Source of the DNA: Hexactinellida sp. DTS-2022
Lineage: Eukaryota > Porifera > Hexactinellida
Assembly: GCA_028753945.1 (NCBI GenBank)
Contig: JAPNXP010000002.1
Coordinates: forward strand, 15,383,624 to 15,447,623
Direction: 5' to 3'
Length of the DNA: 64,000 bases
A program made the position numbers and the translations under genes. This document shows positions 1-10,474 of this stretch, in pieces. Each line of letters begins with the position of its first letter. Within the stretch, counting starts at the first letter, position 1. The notes beneath the pieces are model-generated. The model made no database searches and was not told the origin of the DNA. It was given only the letters and a program-made list of their open reading frames with translations.

Positions 1-3000
1 ATATTGACAGAGTCAAGCGAGCTATCGAGAGGAAGAACACGACTACTAGAAGCCAGCTACAATCGGAAGTTTTGTCACACAATGATAATGGTAGTTAGTG
101 TATTATACAGCCATTTGTAAATACGCTCCTAATCCTGGTCTGATCCAATTTTCATACTCCTAAATCACAAATTAATGTTACGGTATAGGAGAGGATTCCA
201 AATTTTCCAAAAAACCATGCTCCAAAAGGAGCGTCTCGCTTTCCTGGATAATTCCTTGATGGTAGTATGTTGTTATTTCTTTTTGATACATTCACGTTAT
301 ACCCTAGCTAATCCGAACATTTATGTACCAAAGACAAACATTGTCTGGTCAGTTAATACTTATGACCGACAGAGAAATACGAATACAGTAGATGCCGGAT
401 ATAAGAACACCGGTTATAAGAACATTATATTGCAAAACATTTGCCATATACCCTATATACTTTATGCCGGTTATAAGAACACCGGTTATAAGAAGATGCG
501 GATATAAAAACATTATATTGCAAAACGGTTACCATATACCCTATATACTTTATGCCGGTTATACAAACAGTCTCGATCAATTTATACTAATTGAATGCTA
601 GCTGCTGATCCATACTGGGACAACCCTTGAATTTAATTGGCTAAAGGTTTTGTCACCTTTTGGGAGGGAAGATGTGAATATTTATCTTAGATATTAGAAC
701 TTGTTTCTAGATACAGTATTCCCTACCCCCCTGCCAAATTTAAGGTATGTAGCTCTTACCAGTTCCTCAATCTATTCCGGGCAAACAGACATTATAATTG
801 AATTTATTTGGGTTACGTGTACTGTGCATTAGCTACCCAAAGTAAATAAAATGCGTAGTAAAAAATTGTGTTTTAACTTTATAAGAAAACCCACCCGCTT
901 TTCAAATTACTGAGGTTACGATTTAAATATTTAATAGAAAATATGCAAACGAAACTTAGTACGAATAGAAGTACAAATAATCTTGTTGTTGTCTGTCACT
1001 GTTATTCCTTGTGGTCTTATTCTCCTATCTTCTTCCTGCGTATTTCCCAGTGTGTGTAGCAGAGCTCCTTCTCGAGAGAATACTTTAATGGAATTAGCTT
1101 CTGAGTCGCTAATGAGGATATTCTGCTGTTTGTCGAAACAGAAGAAGTATCCGCTTTTAACTTGTTCGTTTCCTCGTGAGCTACGTGTTATGAGGGAGCG
1201 GAGTTTCTCACCAGATTGTGAGAACACATGGAGACACGGGTTGTCACTAGAGCTGAGGACAAACACCTCATTGCCCAGTAGTTTGACGTCACGTGGCTGT
1301 GTCATGCTGGCATGCGAGATGGACAGTTGGAATTCGAGTTTATTTGTCAACACTACTACTCTGTTATTATTCCTATCTGCTATAAGTACAGACCCGTTAG
1401 GCGCTACTGTGAGTTGTCGAGGATAATCGAACTTTCCGTTACCAGTTCCTTGCTTGCCTACCTTAGTTATTAACCGGAAACCTGGCAACTTAAAGTGGAG
1501 AATGGAATGCAGGCCTGAGTCGCTCACATACACCTCATCCCCATTAATGGCTATGCCTAGTGGCCATACAACTTGTCCCTCACAGAATGTATTAATGTAT
1601 TCTTCGGTAACAGAGAATACAATAATACAAGTATTGATTGAAAATAATGGATTTCCGTTCGCTACGTAGATTAGCTGAGTTCGCTCATCGAAAGCTATTC
1701 CATTTGGGCAGCCAACTTCTCCCGGACCTGTTCCTTCCTTCCAGACTGAGATCCGAGGTTGTAGGAGTGCGGGGTAGTTCGGAACTGGAACTGGAACTGG
1801 AACTATCTCCCTCTCTGCCAGCTGTCCCAGTGCAGAGATGGTCTCCTCCAGCTGTCGAGTGTGGCACTCAAACAACACCTCCATTTCTCTCTCCGGCACC
1901 TCCAGCTGTGCCATCCGAGTCTCGATCTCCGCTACCATTCTCTCCCGCATGGAGCGGAGCAGGTTCTCCTTCATTTGGGTTTGGAGATTAGCTCTCGTGT
2001 CGGCCAGCTCTCTCACCGTCCGAACGCGAGTTGTGGTCGCGGCGCGTCTCTCCTCCTGTCTCTCTCGGTGCTCAGCGATCAGCTGTTCCCGTCTGCGGTT
2101 GAGACAGACGATCAGCTGATCGAACTTCGCGTGAATGCGAGCCTCGATCGGGTCCGTGGGGAGGGGAACTTCTGGGTACCGTTCTGCCATTTGTGCTCTG
2201 TAGTTAGGTTGGTTGTGAGACTGTTAGGTTGTTGTGTGTATAATTGTGTGAGCAGAGACAGTAGCATTACTTATAGTCCCGTGTGTACAGAATATACTCT
2301 GGCAACATTGTGGCTAATAAGCAGATTCGTGGAAGAATATCTGTTTTGATGGAACAGAGTTCTCTCACGAGACAGAAAGTTCCCACACTCGAGACACAAC
2401 TATGTTGTTAGTTCCAGTTTATAGAAAGTATAGTTGCAGTTTGATGAAAAGTATATAGTTGCAGTTTGATGGAAAGTGTATAGTTGCAGTTTATAGAAAG
2501 TGTATAGTTGCAGTTTGATGAAAGTGTATAGTTGCAATTCTTAATTTAAACTTCCCATTAATTAACGATCTTACTTTAGTTGTTTTTATGTTTTACTTAT
2601 TCTTTATTATACGTAATTACTTTTTTAATTGCATACTACTATATTCATTAGGCAAATAAATTTGTTTGCTTCTTGCCATCATATCAGCTACAACAACAAA
2701 CATAACAAACAAACTAACGAACGAACAAACAAACAAACAAACAAACAAACATACAAACATACAACCAACCAACCAACCAACCAACCAACCAACCAACCAA
2801 CTAAACAAACAACCAAACAAACAAACAAACAAACATACAAATAAACAAACATACAAACAAACAAACAAACAACAACAAACAACATACTAGCATACTAGCA
2901 TACAATCAGTATCTTGACTAACTAACTATGTTTCAGATGAGGAGATTCATTACGAGCTGGCAGATGATTTTGAGGAAATCGGTCAGAAGCAGAGATTCCA

Positions 3001-6000
3001 TAGCAACGCTTCTGGCATTAGCAATGTGAGATCTCACCAGGTTCCCGTTAAGTACCCAGACACAGGTGCGTTATACTCTATTTGTTTGTTCAAACCTTAA
3101 GTCAGCGATTCCCAACCTTTTTCAACCGTGGACCCCACCCCCTATAGCAAATATTCTACCTTCTGTGGACCCCCTCCCATTGACCGTAATACAAATTTTG
3201 ATCTTGTGGACCCCAGGTTGGGAAGTTCCAAGGAATTATCCAGGAGCGCGAGACGCTCCTTTTGAAGCATGATTTTTGGAAAATTTGAATTTAGGACCGC
3301 GAAAATTTGAATCCTCTCCTATACCGTGACATTAATTTGTGAATTAGGCGTATGAAAATTGTATCAGACCAGGATTAGGAGCGTATTTACAAACGGCTGT
3401 ATAATACACTGTTGGGAACCACTGCCTTAAGTATTCCATTTCATTATATCTATAGTCTATATACTTTACTATATCCTTTCGGTATACCTAATAGTGTTAC
3501 TACAGTAGTACCTCGTTGGTAGGAACACGGCTAATACGAATTTCCGGATAAGACAAACAGTTCCACAAAATCAGGTCCCTACAATGGCTATTCAATGGGT
3601 ATTACTCCAGTTAATACACGAACTCTGGATAAAGCGAACAAATTTTTACCGTCCTTCTACTGTAGTTATATATCGGCCAACACATTTATAATGTAAATTT
3701 TATGGCACTGCAAAAAGGTAATTTTTAACATAAAAAGCCGGGTTTTATATTTAAAAGGTGTTGCATATCGATCGTAATTTGGTCGTAATTCCTTTTGGTG
3801 AATCTAATAGTGTTACTATATATAGATATGTTACTGTATATAGATATGTTACTGTATATAGATATGTTACTATATATAGATATGTTACTATATATAGATA
3901 TGTCACTATATATAGATATGTTACTATATATAGATATGTTACTATATATAGATATGTCACTATATATAGATATGTTACTATATATAGATATGTTAGGTCA
4001 CACCCCTAACCAGGCCCGCATGTACCGGTTCCCGTCCCCCGACGCGGGCAGCCGAGACGCACACAGACAGCACATACACTCCGTGCCAGTTATGGAGGAT
4101 ACCCTGGCCAAGGCGCAGGTACTCAGGATTAGGTCCAACAGTCCCATTAATGGAGCTGAGAACACACGAAGGGTAGCTTATAGGAACTGCTTATACAGTA
4201 TACAGTACTGTACTGTTTGATATGACGATACTTATAGGAATTGGTTATACAGTACTGTTTGATATGACGACATTTATAGGAATTGGTTATACAGTACTTG
4301 TTTGATAAGAATACAGTAGAACCTCGTTAGTAGGAATTCGGTTAATACGAACACTATTTCAGTCCCCTTCAAAGTATTTTCAACCAAAAAGCCGGGTTTT
4401 ATATTAAAAAGGTGTAGCATAATGGTCGTAATTTGGAATCCTTTCTAGAGAGTACATACAGTCAACTCCGCTTAATAGAGCCACCGGTTAATAGATAGAC
4501 TATAACAGGAACTATAACAGGAGGGTACACATGTGATTACTGCTTATGTAGGGAGATAAGCGAGAGGCGAAGAGACGGTCCCGAAGCCGGAATGCCTTCC
4601 GTATCCTAGGAACCGGTAGATCCACTCCGAATGAATTCGCGGATATTTCGCAATGCGAGCCCTCTTCCCGCGGCAGCTCCCGTCCCGTGTCCCCACACAG
4701 CTTTATCTACAGAGCTCTCTCGAAACTGAAGGGGCCCTTCGGTCGGAGCAGAGACAACCTCGCTAGTCAGGAGGATATAACACTTGGTCAGCTGTCTCCG
4801 AGGCATAGCGGTAAAGGTAGGAGCACTGTCATAGGTTAGTTGCTGTTGTTGTTGTTTGTTTGGAAGTCCATATGGTACTTACCGAATTATACGAAATTTT
4901 TTATTATAACAAACTCCCTGACTATCCTAAAGTAGTCACAATGAACTCCCGTTATAACGAAATACCTGCTTATTACGAAATGGAAATTTCCCCCAGAGCA
5001 CTAAATACATTAATTATTATCCGCTTATAACGAAGTGATTACAGGTCCCAAGCACTTGGTTATACCGGAGTTCCCTATGGTTATTCCCTGCATTCACTAG
5101 TGCCTGCCACGCGTATCAGCCAGAGCTCTCGCGCTAAGCTAGAAAGGCCTATACCTCCCAGACACATTCCCAAGCAGCCGAGTCAGCCAATCATAGTGCA
5201 GCATCCGCAGCCCGTAGAGCCTACACAACCCGGTCACTTCGTGCCGACTCACTACAACCTGCGTTCCCACTGCCCAGCAGCTATAAATACCCCTGCCACG
5301 GCTATAAATACCCCTGTCACGGCTATAAACAATCCATCAACAGCTATAAACAATCCAACAACTGGTGTTCTCACTCAGCGACATAACCTTGTTACCAACA
5401 GTACCGTCCCTACACAATATGCACATAACGGGAATATACAAGCCCCTATAAACCCTATTGCCCAACAGACTGCACAATGGGTACAGCAACACCGAATCGA
5501 AGCTACGAATTATAGCAAGCCGCATTCCAACCAACCAAACAGTAACCTAAGCAGACAGCATTCTCAAAGCAACAGCCAAGGAGTGTCTCAATCTGACAAA
5601 TCCCAGTTTCCGCATCACATTGTTCGCACCTCCTCTCCCGAGCCTGCTCCCTTCAAAGGTGTGAAAATATTAATAATCAGTAGAACTTCGTTAGTACACA
5701 CACGGCTCTTACGAATACGGGTAATATGAACACTATTTCTGTCCCCTTCAAATCTTTTCAATACAAATGATATTGGTTAATACGAATTCCGGATAAGGCG
5801 AATGCATTTTGACTTCCTACTAACGAGGTTTGACGGTCCCCTGGTGTTCCTATAACGAGGTTCTACTGTATACAGTATACTACTGTGCTATACATTTCTA
5901 TTTATAGGTCTGTAGTATACAGCAGTTCTATTTATAGGTCTGTAGTATACAGCAGTTCTATTTATAGGTCTGTAGTATACAGTGCACTACTGTGCTTATA

Positions 6001-9000
6001 TTCTATTTATAGGTCTGTAGTATATAGTAGTTCTATTTATAGGTCCGGCTAACTTCATTCAGCAGAGGATGATGCAACAGAGGTCTAACACGCCCACCAA
6101 TCAGCCGCTGCGGTCCCCCACCCCGGATAAGACGGGCACTCATGTGGAGGGGAGGGACTCGCATAACTACGATCATTTGTCCCCTAACACCTCACCTAAG
6201 GTACATGTTGGTAAAGCATATATAAGTTCTGTCATACAACTAACATATTGAGAAAATGTTCATAGTTTTGCTATACATATTATAATACAGTCGGCGAAAA
6301 AATCCAAAATTGCAGCCTGTGCCGAAAGTATTTCCCTTTGGAGGCACTACCTTACCCAACCACGAAATGTAGTGCGTCGGCACAGGCTGCAATTTTGGAT
6401 TTTTCAGTACATTATATGTATATTCTTTATTAAATTAATACTACTCATAACAATATAATTTGATTTGACCAGGTCAACCTGGTCAGATCTTGGTCTTGAA
6501 AAATTAGATTTTGTATTAATGGCATGGCCCTGAGATGATGAAATATTTGTTGATGACATATTTGTGATGAGAAGCAGTATTTGCCTTTTGTTGTTGTTGT
6601 TGTTCTTGGTGTTGGTGTTGGTGGAACAATGGTATTGTTGTTGTTGTTGTTATTTTGGAGATAATGTTGGAGTATCATGGAAATTTAATGAAAGCACAGA
6701 TTAACACAAATCAAAATTACTGATTATTTGACCTTCGTAATATGTCTATGAGGATGGAAAGAATTCGTTTGGCGGTTGTTTTCTGAGAACAGATCTATAA
6801 CAGGTAGACATGAATTGATGTGTAAATTTTGTACCGTATAGAAATTACAGATTATGTTGAGTTGGGACATTCATAAATCTTCCCCAATCGTGTTAACTAT
6901 TGAGTTCTTAGTTAATTTATACTCAAGTTGTTGCTCTATTTAAGCGAAGGCTACAGTATATATATCAGAGGTTCAATACAAGGTATTATCTAGGAGCGAA
7001 AGACGCTCCTTTTGGAGTATGATATTTGGAATCTTTTTAGAATCGGGAAAATTTGGAATCCTCTCCTATAGCGTAACATTAATTTGTTGTTATTTAGGCG
7101 TATGGAAATTGCATCAGACCAGGATTAGGAGCGTATTTACAAATGGCTGTATAATACACTGGTTGAATAGAATACTGTTTGCTCCATATTTATGTTAGGT
7201 TCGTTCAAACGTTACGTAACGCTTCCAAGGGTGAGGGGTTAACCAATGTGTGACAGACCATCCTTTTTGTATTTTAAATGGTTAAAAGAGCTGTCATAGA
7301 GGGGGTATTTAATTTTTGGAATTTGCGTTACGTAACGTTTGACCGCCCCTAGCTAGGCTACTGTGAGTAGAATGCCTGCTTGAGAGAATACTTGTATTTG
7401 ATTATCGGACAACGGATTGTTGTTGTTTACTGTGACGTAATACAGATCCTTTGCTTAGCGATGACCTATGTATTTCCACATAAACATCGATGGTTTGTGA
7501 ATGCTACAATTCGTGAATTGGTTGATTAATATTGAAACCTGTCTCATGAAGTTTCTCTGCTATGAAAATCTGAATAACGAACGCTGTTGTATTTTTCCGG
7601 TAATTGGAATTATTGGAATATTAGTTCTGTACACAAATAATCCTGTTGGCATTCATAACATATATCTTTTAAAAAATACAATTTTTAACGGTGTTTATTA
7701 TTTGTGTTTGTTTTTTGAAAGAATGTGATATGAATGCCAACCTGATTACGGAACAAGAATCGGAACTAAGAATTGATTGGAATTGGAACTATCGGAATAC
7801 CTGTGTTGTTCTATGGTAACTATGTATTCGCCTTTCTCTGAGAAGATTAACACTTTATAGGAACTGTCGGGAAATGGAATGTTCCCAATGCGAGAGAAAT
7901 GACAGGGTTTAATTGTTGGATATCCATGGTTCGAAATAACAATAATAATAACTTGAACTGTGAAATTAAATACAGTCGACTCCGCTTAATAGAGCCACCG
8001 GGTAATAGATTTATCTGCTTAATCGGGTAAAAATTTCACAGGATTTATAGGACGGAATGACAGTTTGGCTTTTTAAAAATTTCAGTAATAGATTTCTCTG
8101 CTTAATCGGGTCAAAGTAACCTGGTCCCGAGGTGACTCTATTAAGCGGAGTCGACTGTATTCTCACTCAACAGAAGATATTACAGTTTAATTTATGCCAA
8201 TTTATTTAACACATTCCTATTGGAACTGTTAGATTGGTATACAAAAGCTCTTTTGTTGTTGTTTGTATTTACTTGTGTTTGTTTCGAACTAGGATTCTAA
8301 TGTACCGGTGCCGCAAGCTCTTCCTGATATTCTGCAGCCCACCCAGCAACCAGGTATGTCACAAGGAATGCAGCCAGCTCTCTCCTCGTCCCCTGAGAAG
8401 AAAATTCCTCCCGGAGGACAACTAACACCTCTGGCATTCATACATCAACAACAACAACACCAACAACAACAACAACAACACCAACAACAACAACAACACC
8501 AACAACAACACCAACAACAACAACAACAACACCAACAGGTTATTTATTATACACTGCCATATGTTTATTCTGTGTATACAGTATAACTCGGTTATAACGT
8601 ACCCCCTCGGGAATGGAATAAATATGTACTAACCGAGTTTACCCTACATAGGAAATTAGGAATATATACTGCTTTATAAACTTGGTTAAATATATGTAAA
8701 TCCGCTTTATTACACACTAGTATTAACCATGCATTAGCATCTACTATAACTGAGTGTATTTATTTAGACTGTTACTTCCAAATCGAGTCCAGATAGGAAG
8801 TTGAGACGAAACGAAGCTTTTCGTTCCAAATCCCAAACAAAACCTCCCTCTGTCCCGCCTAAGCCTACTGGCCTATCTCCCATTAACTCAAGCACAGCTG
8901 TTATTCAGTCTATAGGCACAGCTGTTAATCAGTCTATAGGCACAGCTGTTAATCAGTCTGTTGTAATAGATGCTACGTCATCGCCAGTAGGCGCTCTAGA

Positions 9001-9033
9001 TTATCTGCAACTGTCACAGGTAGTACCACAGGT

Positions 9034-9080
<47 letters not shown>

Positions 9081-9139
9081 ATTGTTGTTTTTAGATTCCT
9101 GTTACGCCACCAGAAACCTTCCCAACAACAGATTGCTAA
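1..9139 (+). CDS. 3' part of a long disordered Pro/Gln-rich protein (possible receptor tail or scaffold)
   Basis: Exons joined by phase: ..90, 2937-3065, 3997-4118, 4552-4810, 5101-5658, 6043-6200, 8293-8538, 8768-9031 (or ..9019), 9095-9139 with stop TAA. All junctions agree in phase, giving 622 residues in the window; the 5' end lies upstream. The first exon reads through to a TAG at 96-98, but a GT donor at 91 in phase 1 joins cleanly to the exon at 2937, forming an acidic stretch (HNDND-EEIHYELADDFEE). No folded domain is recognised. Visible features are a Ser/Arg-rich part (4552-4810), short repeats of the type TAINNPS (about 5281-5362), a polyGln/His tract (8446-8538), two near-identical copies of GTAVNQSIG type, and an SH3-ligand-like PPSVPPKP. 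It could be the cytoplasmic tail of a receptor or an adaptor; function is unknown. The intron 91-2936 contains a complete gene on the other strand. Confidence 0.6.
99..257 (-). repeat. GGAGCG-type MITE, copy 1
   Basis: This is one of about seven copies of a roughly 185-bp element. One end reads tgtattatacagccattt and the other ggagcg...ctggataattcctt. Other copies are at 3229-3412, 6980-7161, 26640-26822, 27798-28377 (broken), 34808-34990 and 47247-47429. It has no coding capacity. Confidence 0.8.
386..580. repeat. CAGT MITE with GGTTATAAGAACA words (family C)
   Basis: The end acagtagatgccggatat is followed by several copies of the word ccggttataagaaca and the internal word ccatataccctata. 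The same family occurs at 16952-17085, 18748-18910, 21376-21535, 34193-34370, 35850-35975 and 36422-36525. The remainder of 581-930 shows nothing I can identify. Confidence 0.7.
931..2190 (-). CDS. Coiled-coil NHL-repeat (TRIM-NHL-like) protein, copy 1
   Basis: This is a single-exon gene of 419 aa. Residues about 15-125 are a long Arg/Glu/Gln-rich coiled coil. A short VPVPVPVP linker follows, and residues about 150-419 hold NHL-type beta-propeller repeats with signatures such as PNGIAFDE, PLGIAING, PRQLTVAPNG and ADRNNNRV. The layout matches the C-terminal half of TRIM-NHL proteins, but no RING or B-box precedes it, so ligase activity is not supported. Such propellers usually bind protein or RNA. 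It lies wholly inside an intron of the gene on the other strand and is an inverted duplicate of the gene at 11224-12480. The first ATG gives the same N-terminus in both copies, supporting this start. Confidence 0.85.
   Translation of the reverse strand: MAERYPEVPLPTDPIEARIHAKFDQLIVCLNRRREQLIAEHRERQEERRAATTTRVRTVRELADTRANLQTQMKENLLRSMRERMVAEIETRMAQLEVPEREMEVLFECHTRQLEETISALGQLAEREIVPVPVPVPNYPALLQPRISVWKEGTGPGEVGCPNGIAFDERTQLIYVANGNPLFSINTCIIVFSVTEEYINTFCEGQVVWPLGIAINGDEVYVSDSGLHSILHFKLPGFRLITKVGKQGTGNGKFDYPRQLTVAPNGSVLIADRNNNRVVVLTNKLEFQLSISHASMTQPRDVKLLGNEVFVLSSSDNPCLHVFSQSGEKLRSLITRSSRGNEQVKSGYFFCFDKQQNILISDSEANSIKVFSREGALLHTLGNTQEEDRRIRPQGITVTDNNKIICTSIRTKFRLHIFY
2191..2545 (-). promoter_or_regulatory. 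5' flank of NHL copy 1 with short tandem repeats
   Basis: About 350 bp upstream of the ATG is shared with the 5' flank of the second NHL gene (10925-11223 on the other strand), including a T-rich leader and the word gagacagaaagttcccacac. Farther upstream are four to five imperfect copies of a roughly 25-bp unit containing tatagttgcagtttgatg. The second gene has about three. Conservation in both copies suggests the promoter or 5'UTR was duplicated with the gene. Confidence 0.5.
2698..2887. repeat. (AAAC)n/(AACC)n microsatellite
   Basis: Nearly pure tetranucleotide repeat drifting between AAAC and AACC units, about 50 bp before the exon at 2937. It creates long open frames of Thr/Asn/Lys or Cys/Leu/Phe/Val that are not genes. 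Confidence 0.95.
3106..3428. repeat. hAT-like MITE split by a GGAGCG element
   Basis: Left part starts near cagcgattcccaaccttt with repeated gtggacccc words. The right end is ttgggaaccactgcctt, the inverted match of the left end. A complete GGAGCG-type element (3229-3412) is inserted between them. A second member of the GTGGACCCC type lies at about 12755-12900. Confidence 0.65.
3815..3992. repeat. 18-bp tandem repeat, about 10 copies
   Basis: Unit tatatagatatgttacta, with some copies reading cacta. It ends at the AG acceptor of the exon starting at 3997, so the last copy supplies the splice-acceptor region. The repetitive frames it creates are artefacts. Confidence 0.9.
4915..5080. repeat. 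CAGTGAACTCCCGTTATAACG MITE, degenerate copy (family B)
   Basis: Contains cagagcactaaatacatta and several words of the type cttataacgaa, matching the cleaner copy at 15649-15817. Fragments of two other families (cagtagaacctcgttagtag at about 4312 and cagtcaactccgcttaatag at about 4460) lie just upstream. Confidence 0.6.
5679..5873. repeat. CAGTAGAACCTCGTTAGTA pogo-like MITE (family A)
   Basis: Begins cagtagaacttcgttagta and ends aacgaggttctactgta, with the typical core tcagtccccttcaaa...aatacaaatgata and ggtcccctggtgttc. It is the commonest element here: I see about 25 full or partial copies. It lies directly after an exon donor at 5659. Confidence 0.8.
5880..6042. repeat. About 30-bp tandem repeat ending at an exon acceptor
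   Basis: Units contain ttctatttataggtctgtag and tatacagcag, about five copies. The last copy provides tttatag, the acceptor of the exon starting at 6043; each unit therefore carries a potential 3' splice site. Confidence 0.8.
6298..6404. repeat. 28-bp perfect inverted repeat (hairpin)
   Basis: Left arm 6298-6325 (aaaaatccaaaattgcagcc and on) pairs perfectly with right arm 6377-6404, separated by about 51 nt. It lies in an intron. The nearby cagt words allow a small MITE; a structured small-RNA precursor is the alternative. Confidence 0.6.
6980..7161 (+). repeat. GGAGCG-type MITE, copy 3
   Basis: Runs from aaggtattatctaggagcg to ggctgtataatacactgg. It is intronic. The stretch 6405-6979 shows only AT-rich sequence with a GTTGTT run near 6590-6650. 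Confidence 0.75.
7203..7352. repeat. ACGTTACGTAACG MITE (family G)
   Basis: Termini tcaaacgttacgtaacgc and gcgttacgtaacgtttga are inverted repeats around a roughly 120-bp core containing aaccaatgtgtgacagacca. Related copies are at 16252-16370, 20830-20925 (partial) and 54155-54290. Confidence 0.75.
7973..8161. repeat. CAGTCGACTCCGCTTAATAGAG MITE (family D)
   Basis: Perfect-looking terminal inverted repeats (cagtcgactccgcttaatag and its complement) with internal words gcttaatcgggtaaa. Other copies are at 14070-14150 (partial), 19300-19412 and 47228-47580 (split). 7353-7972 shows no clear feature apart from an unconvincing open frame. Confidence 0.8.
8578..8757. repeat. CAGTATAACTCGGTTATAACGTACC MITE (family K)
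   Basis: Starts cagtataactcggttataac and contains taaccgagtttaccctac. Copies also at about 37858-37990 and 51205-51350. Lies in the intron between the exons ending 8538 and starting 8768. Confidence 0.6.
9032..9094. repeat. (GTT)n tract filling a whole mini-intron
   Basis: Almost the whole 63-bp intron between the exons ending at 9031 and starting at 9095 is GTT repeats, with gttttt-tag at the acceptor. It exemplifies the GTT-rich intron pattern in this window. Confidence 0.8.
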
Positions 9140-9338
9140 TTATTTCTTATTTCTTAATTATTTATTTTGTTGGACTAATTACTTCATTCTTTTGTATTTC
9201 CATTTCTTTCCTTTTATTTAATAATTAAATTAATTTTCTAAGAATAGTATAGGTTTTCTGTGTTACGTAAGTTGGTATATGGAATGCTTTAAAGCTTCCA
9301 TATTATTAACATTATTCTCTTTTATTTATAGCCTTAGA

Positions 9339-10292
9339 ATGGAGCCTGTAGAGAGTGGAACTGAACTGACACAAGAAACAAACCAATCTCTTGAAACTGG
9401 AACCTCGCCCGTCTATAGTTCCGATTACACCTCCACCTCACAGGACCCCGCTGAGAGTGCGGACCAATCGGATCCTCTGCTCTGCGACTCCCCAGACATA
9501 GATCAGCTGATCGCAGAGGCAGACAGGCAGTTCGAGGCACTGGATATTGAAACTGGAACTAACCAGTCCCCAGCTGATATTGAAACTGAAACTATCATAC
9601 AATTGGAACCAACCAAGTACACACGCGCTCTTACGAAAATACAGAAGTTAGATACGAAACTCCGCGTGCTATCAATGCGCGACAAAGCCCTGAAGCGACA
9701 TACCAGATCTATGAAAGCGTTGCTAGAGGCAGGCAAACTCGAGGAGGCCGAATACCTAGCTCTACAGGTCCCTGGCAACGAAATGCTAGACGAGGAATGC
9801 ATAGAAGAAGATGGTATTTTCCACCAAACAGAACTGAATTCCAAATCAATACATCTCCCACCAATCAACACACAGGAGGGACCACTTAACCTCGTTAATA
9901 TGGAAGCAATAACCATGGATGCGCACACAGATACTGATTCATTTGTTGTATCTATTGATGACGTAACACGGTTAGAAGAGCTGCTGGAAGACACTGGGAA
10001 TAGCGAGGGTATTATCTCAGAAGGTGTTAGTTCCATATTGGAAGAGATAGATTCTAAACTGGAACTAATGGGGGCTATTCAAGGCCCGTTGTCTTGTGAT
10101 GACGAGTTGGTTTCAGTTTCGAGTAGTCTAGAGGATATTCTCTCCCGCGAGCTTATTCCAGATAAGTTCGCGTCATCAGACAGCTGTGATGAGTTGCTTA
10201 GAATTGATACGGAACTGGAACTATTGGCAAAACACGATACTTCACAGGATTTGGTGGGACCTATCCTATCTGCTATAAGCGACGCTAAATAA
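9339..10292 (+). CDS. Acidic coiled-coil protein, FSIP1-like (tentative)
   Basis: Open frame of 317 aa from the ATG at 9339 to TAA. An in-frame upstream ATG at 9279 would add MECFKASILL..., but a good acceptor (ttttatttatag) lies between, so I place the coding start at 9339 after a non-coding exon. The central part (about residues 90-140) is a basic coiled coil with ALTKIQKLDTKLR; later there are repeated EEIDSKLELM and RIDTELELLA helices in an acidic background. From general knowledge, fibrous sheath-interacting protein 1 has an A-I-x-K-M-x-K-L-D helix and repeated EIDxKLxxL helices, so this is a plausible distant relative, which would fit a cilium or sperm-tail role. It follows the previous gene by 200 bp on the same strand. 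Confidence 0.5.
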   Translation: MEPVESGTELTQETNQSLETGTSPVYSSDYTSTSQDPAESADQSDPLLCDSPDIDQLIAEADRQFEALDIETGTNQSPADIETETIIQLEPTKYTRALTKIQKLDTKLRVLSMRDKALKRHTRSMKALLEAGKLEEAEYLALQVPGNEMLDEECIEEDGIFHQTELNSKSIHLPPINTQEGPLNLVNMEAITMDAHTDTDSFVVSIDDVTRLEELLEDTGNSEGIISEGVSSILEEIDSKLELMGAIQGPLSCDDELVSVSSSLEDILSRELIPDKFASSDSCDELLRIDTELELLAKHDTSQDLVGPILSAISDAK

Positions 10293-10474
10293 GGTATCTT
10301 ATATTGGTGTAGTATAGCCTGTATTAATTGGTACTGTCAACTCCGTTATAACGAAGTACAAGGGACACTATAATTATTGTTTCTTAAACTTTCTTTTCCC
10401 CATCACTTTAATACAATCCGGACAAACAAACAAACACACAACAATCGAGTTTTATTTATAGGGATTTGTTTATT
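10293..10474. other. Intergenic, little content
   Basis: A short degenerate piece resembling CAGT MITE family B (actccgttataacgaagt) near 10335 and a short (AAAC)n run near 10425. No gene seen. Confidence 0.5.

Noticed and set aside
96-98. TAG as the end of the gene entering from the left
   Set aside because: A GT donor five bases earlier joins in exact phase to the exon at 2937 and the composition continues, so splicing is preferred; reading to the stop remains possible.
1002-2349. Plus-strand frames opposite the NHL gene (and the mirror set at 11002-12281)
   Set aside because: Antisense shadows; the coding strand shows clear NHL motifs.
3751-4220. Open frames of repeated Tyr/Leu/Ile/Asp over 3795-3990
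   Set aside because: They come from the 18-bp tandem repeat; only 3997-4118 is exon, in a phase fixed by the neighbours.
7501-7728. 75-aa open frame with hydrophobic stretches
   Set aside because: No supporting features, within an intron of the tail gene, in AT-rich DNA where such frames arise by chance.
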